From Adiantum capillus-veneris (lineage: Eukaryota; Streptophyta; Polypodiopsida; Polypodiales; Pteridaceae): a DNA stretch of 64,000 bases. The notes below the pieces were generated by a model. The model saw only the letters and a program-made list of their open reading frames with translations. It did no database searches and was not told where the DNA came from. Below are positions 1 through 10,800 of the stretch, piece by piece. The translations under genes were made by a program, and so were the position numbers. How positions within the stretch are numbered: position 1 is the first letter of the stretch; every line of letters starts with the position of its first letter. The stretch covers positions 73,327,912-73,391,911 of the forward strand of contig CM043963.1 of assembly GCA_014529385.2 (NCBI GenBank), read 5' to 3'.

Positions 1-1640
1 AGCCATTTGAGGTCCAATGTGATGCTTGTGGTGATTGCCTTGGAGCAGTTTTGCTTCAAGAAGGGCATGCCATAGCATATGAGAGCCGAAGGCTAAGTAT
101 TTCATGACGCAAACCAAGCTCTTCGCGACAAACAAATGAGATGGGCAAATTTTCTTCCACAATTTAATTTTCATATTGCTCACATTGCTGGTAAGCACAA
201 TCAAGTGGCCGATGCACTTTCACGATGAATGCGGTGTCTATAGCTACTCACAATGATCTATCCTCTATGATAGATGAGTATGCTACTGACCTTGACTTTA
301 GAGACATAATGTCAGCCCTTGCTTTGGGGAAGAAAGAGGAACCATTCACCTTGCAGGATGGTTTATCTTCTCCACGGAAATAGGCTATGTGTTACCCATT
401 CCCTTCGTGAGAAAGTTGTGTATGAATCCCATGATCCTCCCTATGCGGGGCATAGAGGTATTCAACCTACTCTTCGAGGAGTAGAGACATATTTCTATTG
501 GCCTACCATGAAAGTGGACATACAATAGTATGTTTCAAAATGTGTAGTATGCCAAAGACCAAATATGATAAAGGGAAGCAACTTGGATTACTCCAGCCAT
601 TGCCTATCCCAAATTCATCATGGGAGAGTATATCCATGGATTTTATCTTTCGATTACCCAAGTCTATCCATGGGAATACAGGAATATGGACAATAGTCGA
701 CAGGTTTAGCAAGCAAGCACACTTCATTCCTGTCAAAAGGACTATTAAGGCACACCAAATGGCAACTCTCTCCATATTTCAAATTTTCGAGCACCATGGA
801 TTACCCACATCCATCGTGTCAGATAGAGATCCTAGAATGACTAGTAATTTTTGGAAGGGTCTCTTTGAAAATCTAGGAACAAGATTGAATTTCTCTTCGG
901 CCTATCACCCACAAACGGATGGCCAAAGTGAGATAGCTAATCTTACGATACTCGATCTACTCAAGACTTATGTTACTGAAGTAGATCAATGCCTACAGTA
1001 ATATTGTACATACTTCTACAAGAAAAGCACCTTTCGAGATCATCGAGGGATACCTAAAAGTCCCTTGCTACTCAAAGTACATGGGAAGATCTTCGCCGCC
1101 GATGAGTATAGCCGTGACCTACAAGAATCTTTTCAAAAGATTAAGGAGGCTATATCCATCTCTCAACAAAGGCAAAAAGCTGATGCTGACAAGCACAGAA
1201 GGGCCTTAACGTTCAAAGAAAATGATTGGGTCTTACTTAAGTTTCCTAAGGCTCGATTAAGGCAAACAATGGGCAAAAATCCAACGGGCCATCAAAAGTA
1301 TTATACTAAGCTAGCAAAAAGATACTATGGTCCTTTCCAAATTTTGAAGCCTATCAATGAGATGGCCTACCAACTCAAATTGCCCAACCATTGGCTCATC
1401 CACAATGCTTTTCATGTGAGCCTACTCAAGCCCTACAAAGGAGAGCCACCAAGTGAACTAATTATTGAAGACCCTCTTGAAGTTGAAGACCAAGAAGAGG
1501 TGCTACAGCCCAAAGCTATCTTTCGGCATGAAGACAAGGTACTACGACATGGTAAGATTATCCAACGGTATCTTTTTAAGTTCAAAAATTATCCTTTTGA
1601 AGATGCTAGATGGATGCAAAATACAACTTAAGGATAATAG
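1..1640 (+). pseudogene. Ty3/gypsy chromovirus pol, 3' part (copy A): RNase H end, integrase, chromodomain
   Basis: This is the downstream part of a retrotransposon polyprotein; its upstream part lies outside the window. The first bases encode the start of RNase H (DACGDCLGAVLLQ), followed by the end of RNase H (ADALS near 210). The integrase zinc-binding region (HRGIQ, then CVVCQ) lies at about 320-560 and the integrase core at 640-940 (MDF, SDRDPRMTS, HPQTDGQSE). A chromodomain-like tail lies at about 1527-1630 ([19 protein letters not shown]). Compared with copy B at 53-61 kb, about 130 bases of RNase H are missing near base 93, about 45 bases are missing near 995, and a TAG at 526-528 interrupts the zinc finger. 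The element is dead. Assignment to a chromovirus rests on domain order and the chromodomain. Visible integrase and RNase H motifs make the call secure. Confidence 0.93.
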
Positions 1641-1997
1641 GAACTTTATCAATGCTTACAATGGTGACTCTGTTTTTGTCTTATAAGACTAGTTCTCTTT
1701 TTATTGTGCACAAATTTAAATAGTATGCATGCTTAGAATCATGTTTGTGATGACGACGTCTCTCAAACACCAAGTAGAATTTGTCACTCTACTTTGGGAG
1801 AAGGAAATGGACTAAAGAGTAGACATGCTTGCCGCAGCTATGTCTCCCGAGCACCAAATGGATTAGTCATCCATCTTGGAAAGACGTCGTAGGGTAAAAA
1901 GGGATCCTCTACTTGCTAAGTAAGATTGACTAATGACTAAAGCTTTATCTCTTCTACCACATAGTTGAGGACGACTATGATTTCAAGAGAGAGGTAA

Positions 1998-3437
1998 TGT
2001 CATAAAAACTAATATCTAACCAACCCAAATGATTTTCTCATATTAAACTGATCACTTAATGTGGGAGAATAAACGGGAACAAGGGTTAAGATATTGAGAC
2101 ATGCTTATAGATCTATCTCAATACGGGGCCAATGGTAAAGGGGCCCAAATGAGTGATGGTCTATCAAAGAGCAAGGCTAACCAATGGAGCATAAGACCTT
2201 AGGGTTAGCTTCATTGAAGACCTCCAATAGTTAGTGTAAAAGTCCTTTGACCTTAGGTAAGCTAGGGCTGAACCCGACCCAAGCTTGAGGTGCTTGTTTG
2301 ATTGAGGTGCTTGAGATGCTTGAGATGCTTGAGGTGCTTGTTGATTGAGATGCTTGAGGTGCTTGAATGCTTGAGATGCTAGGGTTGCACTTGAGGTGAT
2401 AACCCAGCCCAAGCTTAAAGTGCTTAAGGGCCAAGCTTGTGGTGGGAACTGGGCCTATGCATGAGGGGCTCGAGGTGTCAAAAGGTCAAGATTCAATCCC
2501 TACAAGGAGGGGCGAGCCCTATAAGAGGGGGGATGAGAGAGAACACCCACACACTCACACAAGGCATGCATGGTACAAAGAAAGCAAAAATGACACTTGT
2601 CAAGCTCCTCCTCATGTTGCCCTCATGGTGTGCCTGAAGCTTATTGGTTGGCCACCCAAGGGGTCCAATGATAATTTAGGAGATTTATTTAATTGATTTT
2701 GTATTTATCAAGTCCTCTCTCTCAAAGGGGAAAGGGGGACACTTGTCCCAAGGCTACCCTTGTTGCTTGTAATGACTCCTGCTTGTGATTGGCTAGGCCT
2801 GAAGGGGTCCAATGAACTTCAAGCATGAGCTACAAGGGGGGGTCGACCCAAGCAAGTTAGGGGGTTGCTTAGGGGGTATACTCACCCACACACACTCACA
2901 AATACTTTCATTGTGTGCTATGCAAAGTGCAAGAGCTCCATCTCCTTCTCCAAGCTCCTTGAGAAGTTGAGAGCCTACACCTTGGGTATGGGGTGCAAAT
3001 CCAACCAAGATCCATGCTTCAATGCTTGAGCTTGCCATCTTCTCCATCTTCATTACTATGCTATTATGTATGCTAGCAAGAAAAATTATGATAAGTGAGG
3101 AACTAATTATTTCTCCTATGAAATGTTTCTTCTTCCTCTTCCCTACCCTCATTCCCTGCTAGCTCTCTCCACCTTCGAAGGTGTTTGAGGTCTTGGGACT
3201 GAGGCTTGGGATAGTTAAAGCTTTCTTCAAGTTTATGTTATGCTTGTGATGCATGAAGCTTTCCATCTTCATTGCATCACCTAGGTCACAAGGAACACAA
3301 AGATTGTATTGTAACAAGTCTCTCTTAATGGGAGAAATCATTATACAAATGCCTATTGGAGTGGGGACCGGCTCCACATAAATCCGGTCCTCAACTGTTG
3401 TCATGTTCTCTAAATTCTCTCTCTTGCAAAAGTATTG
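1998..3437 (+). repeat. 3' LTR of chromovirus copy A (3' end lost)
   Basis: The LTR begins TGTCATAAAAACTAATATC right after a purine-rich tract (AAGAGAGAGGTAA), as in copy B. It aligns patchily with the 5' LTR of copy B: shared stretches include the start, the GGGGCGAGCCCTA block near 2510, and the ATCCGGTCCTCAACTGTTGT block near 3385. Similarity fades after about 3437, so the true LTR end is missing or diverged. The LTR is much more diverged from copy B than the two copy B LTRs are from each other. Confidence 0.8.
2281..2395 (+). repeat. Minisatellite of about 9-10 bp inside LTR A
   Basis: About a dozen copies of GCTTGAGGT or GCTTGAGAT, some separated by TTGATT. The array is absent from the copy B LTR, which instead carries a (CA)n tract, so it expanded in this copy or lineage. 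Confidence 0.85.
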
Positions 3438-3509
3438 ATCATGCCAAGTTAACCAATTTCTATGATTATGTTACTATCTTCAATTATGTCACTCGCTATG
3501 CTCACAAAG

Positions 3510-4208
3510 TCATTTCTCAAAAGTACTCTCATTAATTTGCGCTACTCTCAAGTTGTAATTCTCCAAGCCGTTAATCCTTTGTGTATCATGTTCCCAAGTT
3601 TCAACAATAAGTACAACATCGGCTTTGCTTGTTAGCTCATCAATGCCAATCCCCGCATTCCATGGGTATCCATTACAATTCCAAAAGCATATTTCCAATT
3701 GTAACTCGGTCTCATAGGTCACGCATCCCTATTTGCTCGAGGGACTTGCCTCCTCCTTGGACACATTTTCTTCATGAGAGATCTCCTTGTTTTTCTTATT
3801 CTTTTCCTCATATGCCTTGCGACGCATATTTTGCTGCTTAATAGTGCGATCTTCACATACAAAACATTTTGTATCCCTCAAATAGATCCAACTATTATCA
3901 AGGATAATCTTTCGCTTGGTCTCATCGGGCATGGTGCATACAATTGGCCGTTATCCCGAGTGAGGAGCTCCTTGCTTCCCCACTCTATGTGCTCCATAGA
4001 CCATAACTCTGGACATGCCAAAGTGGGTTTTGAAGAAATCTTCAATAACAATGGCAAGAGAAGGAGGTGTCTCTATCTTCTCTTCGGGAATTCCACGAAT
4101 AACAATGTTCTTGGAGCGTCGCTCCTGTTCCTTCAACTCCTCCACATCCACATTCTCAACATTCTTTGTTTGAGCCATATCTTGCATGAGTGAGGAATTA
4201 GAAGCCAC
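3510..4208 (-). pseudogene. LINE fragment: L1-type ORF1 and start of ORF2 endonuclease
   Basis: Read on the minus strand, 4208-3954 encodes an ORF1-like protein with an RRM-like core (RRSKNIVIRGIPEEK, HFGMSRVMVYGAHRVGK). After a frameshift, 3932-3729 gives the C-terminal part (RPIV, DETKRKIILDNSW, TKCFVCEDRT, MRRKAYEEKNKK), the layout of L1 ORF1 proteins. From 3722 a second frame opens with an exonuclease-endonuclease-phosphatase start (ICFWNCNGYPWN, ADVVLIVETWEHD), as in LINE ORF2. It ends at 3510, so the remaining endonuclease, reverse transcriptase and tail are missing. The ORF1 family call is by motif pattern; the ORF2 start is the stronger evidence. Confidence 0.75.
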
Positions 4209-4214
4209 ATTAGG

Positions 4215-4216
<2 letters not shown>

Positions 4217-4265
<49 letters not shown>

Positions 4266-4266
4266 G
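4217..4266. repeat. (GA)n microsatellite
   Basis: About 25 dinucleotide units with one GGG interruption, just upstream of the LINE ORF1 start. Confidence 0.98.
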
Positions 4267-4550
4267 ATTTTTTCTTAACATGTTTGAAAAACGCTCTTAG
4301 GTGAACCAAGTAGTCAAAGGTGGCTTTCCATTCTCAACAATCTAATCACCGTTGGTACCATACAATGGAGATGGCCCCATCTCCGATAAGACTTTTTGAA
4401 CAAATGTCCGAACCAAAGTATGTAAATGCTTTGGGAACTTGTTGGAGGGATGTTTAGTACTGTTTCCTACAATACTGTTCGTGGGGTGGACAAATTAATT
4501 CCTGTTGATATTTATTTGCCGGGTTGCCCATCCATCAGACTCCAAACTTA

Positions 4551-4638
4551 AGTGAAGGCCATGCTTAGATTTGACCTTCTTGTTGAAACTCAAAAGTGAA
4601 GGCCATGCTTAGATTTGACCTTCTTGTTGAAACTCAAT
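4551..4638 (+). repeat. 44-bp direct duplication upstream of MVD
   Basis: The 44-bp unit beginning AGTGAAGGCCATGCTTAGAT occurs twice back to back (4551-4594 and 4595-4638) with almost no difference. It ends about 185 bases before the MVD start codon, so it lies in the presumed promoter. The near identity points to a recent duplication. No TATA box was clearly seen between it and the gene. Confidence 0.9.
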
Positions 4639-4772
4639 TGCCCAGCAAATTAGAAGTTGCCTGGTAAAAGAGGCCTCAAGAAAGACACTTCTCAATTTAA
4701 AATAGCTTTTAGAGCGCGAGGGGCTTGTGACAGCGCCGTAATTCATCAGCTGAACACACTGCGTACAAACAC

Positions 4773-4775
<3 letters not shown>

Positions 4776-4807
<32 letters not shown>
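4776..4807 (+). promoter_or_regulatory. (GA)16 tract in the presumed MVD 5' UTR or core promoter
   Basis: A pure GA tract ends 15 bases before the MVD ATG. GA/CT-rich tracts near plant transcription starts are known to bind BBR/BPC proteins. A regulatory role here is inference; the tract itself is plain. Confidence 0.5.
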
Positions 4808-4811
<4 letters not shown>

Positions 4812-4822
4812 TGTTAGAGACA

Positions 4823-7800
4823 ATGGAGGCAGAGACGCAAGGAGATTGGGTTGTTATGGTGACCGCAAGGGCACCCACCAACATAGCTGTGATCAAGTAC
4901 TGGGGTAAGCGCAACCAGAAGCTCATCCTCCCCATCAACTCCAGCATCAGCATCACTCTCAACCCTCATGACCTCTCTGCTACCACCACCGTGGTGGTTA
5001 GCCCTTCCTTCACTGCAGATCGCCTCTGGCTCAATGGCAAGGTACCTTTCCTGCCCCTTTCATGTGCCCACTACATTGAAACACATTTGCACAAGCCTTC
5101 TGTCCTGCATGCATACCCTGAGCTCATTGAACTTTTGCTCATTTTTGTCAAAAATCTGTCATGGATGTCTTTTCCAACCTTTTCCAAGAAGACTTTACTG
5201 TTTATTGGTGGAATTGCACCCAGGATGAATCCTTGTTTGGCAATTAAGGGCTTAATGAACAGGGAAAGAGGACTTTAGAGTTGATTTAAGTGCAGATTCA
5301 AGTATTATAAATGAAGCTGTTGGCACACTGCACCTTTGTTAGCATTTCCATATTTGGGGATTTAAGGTTCAGATCTTCTGTTTTTTAATACATTTTGCAC
5401 TTTGCAGTCATCATGCTTTTCTTGCGATCTTTCCAAAATTACACATGGTTGGTGTTACCTTCTCTTCGCCTGGGTGGAAACTCTATGAAGATAGATTGCC
5501 TAAAATTGGAAATTTTGTTTGGTACCATCAAAGTTGAAGAGTGCAATGGTTGCTTTCCGTGTGAGTGATCAAGATTCTTCAATTTGTTTAGTTGATTGAT
5601 ATCACTGACAGTAAATTTAAGTGCTGAGGATGTGTAATTCACTTTTTCTCACATTGAGAGGTCTATAGGCTATATTGCTGTTGTTTGTTGCAAAGCAAAT
5701 AATTGCCAAGGATTAGGCTCATGAAGCTTTGAGAGGATCTGGATATTTTGTGCAAGATGTGAGTCTGCCTTGCTTTGCTGTATTCATTATGTTGGCATTT
5801 ACACAAAGGAACACTTGTTATTCAATTCCAGGCTGAATGCTGAAAACTTACAGTGCTTTTGTTTCTAAATACCAATTTTTTACTATCTTGGTGATTTTGT
5901 TGAACTCTTTGTTGTCAATTCATGATATGTGTTACCAAAAGTATTGTGTTTTAACGTGCCAAGCTTTATTAGTGTTTTGTATCACTGTATTGGTAGGAAG
6001 TTTCTATACAAGGTGATCGGTATCAGAATTGCCTACGAGAGATCCGGTCAAGGGCAACAGAGGTTACAGATTCAAAAACTGGCAGGATTATAACAAAGAA
6101 AGATTGGGAGAGCCTACATGTGCACATTGTTTCAAAGAACAATTTCCCCACAGCTGCAGGTTTGGCATCTTCAGCAGCAGGCTTCGCATGTTTAGGTATG
6201 CCAAAAGTGTCAAGTTTAGTCGCTTTTATTGCATGTCATTTGTCTTAGGCTGTTTGGCTTATTTTGTCATGATTGCTCTAAACTGTTTAAATGTTGTCTA
6301 GTTCTCCTTTTGTCTCATTTTATTCTTTTTGGCCAAGGAAACAGGTCCTTTAAATCATCAATCATGTGTTGCTTGTGCTGTAAGAACTAGTCTGAAACGC
6401 TAAGTTAGTATGACGTGCAAGGTACCATGGTACCGACTTTTGGTAGAGGGTGTTACTGCTCGTCTTACTCATCCTACATAAAAGAGCATATAACTTAGGA
6501 GTCTCTTTAACCTAATATGCAGATATAGTGCCAAAATGACTGTTATGAACACATCTGGAACTAGTAGAAAGTTTCTACTTTTGTAATAAGAAAGCCCTCT
6601 GACTCACATAGCTAACGTGGAAATTTTGTGAGTGCTGGGAGAATGATCCTTGACAGCCTTTGTTGGATAGGATTGTGTGACATGCATACAAGTGAAGTAA
6701 TCTGGATTTACATATCTTCATGAATAAGACTTTGTAGTGCTAACATGTGGCAATTACTGCATAAGCCAGCAGTAGATATTTGATTTACATCTATATCTGT
6801 GTGAGCTTTTTCCTTTGGAATAATAATAATTAGTCAAGTCACTGTCAAAGGCTAATCTTGACGCCCATAGCCATCCTCAAGGTCATGCTTTCTCCTTCTT
6901 GACTCCTTTTTGACGCTAGGTTTGCTTTTGACTCTAAAATTTTCTGAATTGATGTGATTGGATTTGAAAACAGTGTATGCTCTTGCACAATTGATGGGAG
7001 TACAAGAAAGATATAAAGGAGAGATTTCATCAATCGCAAGGTGCAAAATATTTATGGACTTTGTTTTCTTTTCTTGTTGAAACTTCAGAGCAGTGATTGT
7101 GGTTGAATGGAGTCAAGCCTCAGGAGTGTGTTGATTTATGTTCCCAAAGAACAATTGCACAAGCAGCCGCATGCAATGTGTTCAGCATTTTGCTAGAAAT
7201 AATGTCAGTGCATTTCTGCTTGAAAGAGGGGTTTTATGTTTTGCTTGATGAAACGTTTCCTGAAGCTCTTTGCTTGCAAGCGAGTGTTTCCAGGATTGGA
7301 TCTGGTAGTGCTTGCCGGAGTCTGTATGGTGGATTTGTAGAGTGGGACATGGGAAAGGTAGAATGTTGTTCATGACCTTTTGGTGTTCTTTGAATTATTG
7401 ATCTACATCAACTAAGATAATTTTGAGCTGTGTTATAAAATGTAGGATGATGATGGTAAGGACAGCATTGCTATTCAGCTTGCAGATGAGAAGCATTGGG
7501 AAGATCTTGTAGTCATAATCGCAGTGGTATGTGTTGCTCATTCTTGGAGGGCCGCTTGCTTCCTTTGCATGTAAATGCCATTTGTTTTGTTAAAACTGTC
7601 GTATTATAGACGTTTGTACAAAGGTTATGTTGGTATTTATGGTGACTTTTTCACGACATGGATTGTGTGAGGTCATTCAAGGCATGATGTTGGTCTTTGC
7701 TTCTGGTTTAGTCTATTGGCTTGCATGTGGCTAGGCCTTACTTTACACGTGCAAGGTGTCTCAATATAATAGGCTTGGTTGTATATGTCTGTTAAAGCTT

Positions 7801-10800
7801 GTTGTTTCAGTCTTGTTGCGGTCTTTGAATAGGTGAGTTCACGTCAAAAGGAGACCAGCAGCACATCGGGGATGCAGGATAGTGTCAACACGAGTAAGCT
7901 TTTGCTTCATAGGGCAAAGGTGGGTGAGACTTTCTCCCCTTCTCATGTTTAATGTAGTCCTGTTTTTTTTTGCGAATTAAAGTAAGATTGTCTTTGCTTG
8001 CATCTTACACAGGAAATTGTGCCAAAAGTCATGTTAGAGATGAGAGAAGCAATCAAGGAGCGTGACTTTGCAACTTTTGCTCGCATATGTTGTGCAGATA
8101 GCAATCAATTTCATGCAACGTGCTTGGACACATCCCCCCCTATATTTTATATGAATGATACTTCTAAGAGGTAGGTTTCATTTTCTTATTCATAATGACA
8201 GTAGAGCAGATGATAGTCAAACAATTTCCTAGCACAAATATAGACCCACACACACATTTCCTTACATATCTGCGTTTGCTAGTGTTGTAATCACCCACCG
8301 AACTGATGACTCAGCGAAGAAAGATCACACTTGTACTTTTTAGACGACAAGAGAGCGGTGAGGTTTCGCTCTAGAGAGTGTTGGCTCTCAAGTTGAGCGC
8401 CTTTGCGGTATTTCTTTTTAAACTAATCGGCATATTTTACATCTGTGCGAACTTGCACTCCCTGCATTTGAGTTTACAACTGAGGTGGTGCCTTGTATTC
8501 GAAGGCACTTGGCCAAAAAGCAACCTAGGCTAAAAAGAGCCCTTTCAAAAGCTTCTGTTTTAATAATGGTGCCCGACAAACTCAACTACTTTTTTAATTG
8601 GCGCCAGAAAAAGCTGCCTACGGGTGTGAGCTGCCACGTCATGGCTGTACGGTCAGTTTTGCGTTTTGCGACGCAATTTGCGGGCTGCAGCTGTGCTTTT
8701 GATCCCTTGCTTTTGGGTACCACATGACTATAAAGGGGTAGAGAAGGAGAGCTTGAGCGCTTTGAAGCACACACGTACACAACGGAGAGGACACTCAATG
8801 GAGATCGAGGCACAAAGTTGCTTTTTCTCTCTACCTGAAATGATGATAAGGTCTACAAAACGTAAGTGGAAAGTACAACATAGTAAGAGCTATATAGAGA
8901 GACGGAGTGTAACGAGAGGGCACCACGTGCCAACGGAAAAGAACAGACTGAACAGATTTTAGATGCTCAAAACAAGTGAACTGAAAGAAAAACATGGCAC
9001 ACGAGACACGGAGTGGCGGAGTTCCACCCCAAGAGAGCATTGGGCCCAAATGATGGAACCCCTTTCGGTATTTCTTTATAATGCTTCAACATGTTATAAC
9101 TTCTGTGGCTCTGCTCTGTATTTGCCCACGGTAGTACCCAATCAGAGCACAACAACTGTATGTGCAAAATCCTGTCGGCCATACACCTTATGGCTCCACC
9201 CAAACCGAAAAACAAGTTCAAACCTGTCTGTGTAGCTCCGACCCTCCTTGAACACCTCGAGTCACTGGAAGATGCAATCGGATGTATGGGGAAGTGTAAG
9301 TGAACAGGGAGCCGTGAGCCACATCACTTGTCAAACTCATATAGATCTCCACAACCTCTCGCTCCAAACCTATGATTTAAATGATGTTACCATCAATGGA
9401 GTTCGATCTGGAAGCCCTTTAAGCACTTGTTGATGGCGAGCGACTCTTTGGCTCTGCAAAACTCTCCTTCCTCCTTTTCTCTATAGAACATGTTCCTTCC
9501 TCCATGACTGTCCTTTTCTAGAAAGCCATGTTTACTAAAAAATTCCTTGATCAACGCTTGTTTTGCATAAGAGATCCCTCCCCTTTTTATACACAAAAGC
9601 AACCTCCTATCTTTGCTTCTTTTCTTAGGACCCAAGTCAATCTCCTTGATTAGAATAGCAAAAAGCTTTTCCATTTTTAGCTCCCTCACGTGACAGGAAA
9701 AGGGAATATTCCATAGTCGAGAGGAAATTCCGAACTTTGTTAGAATTGTGTACAAGGATGAGCAAGCACTTGAATGAAGATGGGTCCAGAGGAAACTTTG
9801 AGCAAATATAGTTGCTTTCTGAGAAAGCAGGTTGCTTTTCCAGAAAGCAGATGCTTTCCCGCGAGGAAGTCTATGTCTGCATTGCATCTGTGCATGTGGT
9901 TGCATCCACGGACGCCTGGGAAGTGTTGTGTAAGCATCGTTTTCAGTTTTTGGGTTTTTTGGGCATGTTCATACCATTTTTAGAAGACTGGCCGGCCGCC
10001 CACTTAATAAGTGGACAGCATCTACAAAAATAAAGCAGCAAATCAAGGTGGCCCCTCCCTCTCTCTATTTGGCACAAGAGAAAAGCGATCCTCTCTCTCT
10101 ACTTTGGGCGCTTCCCCTACTCTACTCTATTCTTGCCGAGATCCCCTCTTATTTCTGCCACTCTCTGGAGCCTATAAAAAGAAGCAATAGCGCCCCCTCC
10201 TCCCAGATTTGTCAGCGCTAGCACAAAGACATTGCCGTTTTGGAGGTGCAAGAAAAGGTCAGCGCTAGCAACAAGGAGAGGCTGTCGCAGATTTCAGCCG
10301 CAAAGAGTGACGCCGCCGGTGATGCCCATGGCTGCCCTGAGTGTACCAGATGTCACCAAGACCAACTAAGCGAGTTCCATCGCAAGGAAGTGCCTACGAA
10401 GAGTGTTTCCATCGCGACAAGCTGTGGTTTTTCTTTGTATTCAGCCCATAAACATCGTAGACGGGGCTGATTTACGAGAAAGAACCTGAGAGTACACCTC
10501 TTTTGTATGTAGGATTAGAAGGGAGGCTTCTCTGTGTAGAGATCTCTTTCAAGGAGTTGCTTTTCGAGAACCGAGTTGCATTCCCAGTGTCGAGACTTCA
10601 AAGTTAATGTTTTCATGTTTTGATCTCTAACTAGCAGGTTAATAAGTCAATATTCTTACCCATAAAGGGAGGCAGAGAGCTAGCGTCTGTGGCAGATTGA
10701 GGAAAGATCTACAAGTGCTAGTCCTTCTCAAATGCAGTCGGAAGGATATAAAGAAGGTCTCTAGACTTGAGAACACTCCACAAGTTTGATACCTTTGACG

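Noticed and set aside
5042-5278. Continuation of the first MVD reading frame beyond 5041
   Set aside because: The frame stays open into intron 1 by chance; the donor GTACCT and the family alignment place the exon end at 5041.
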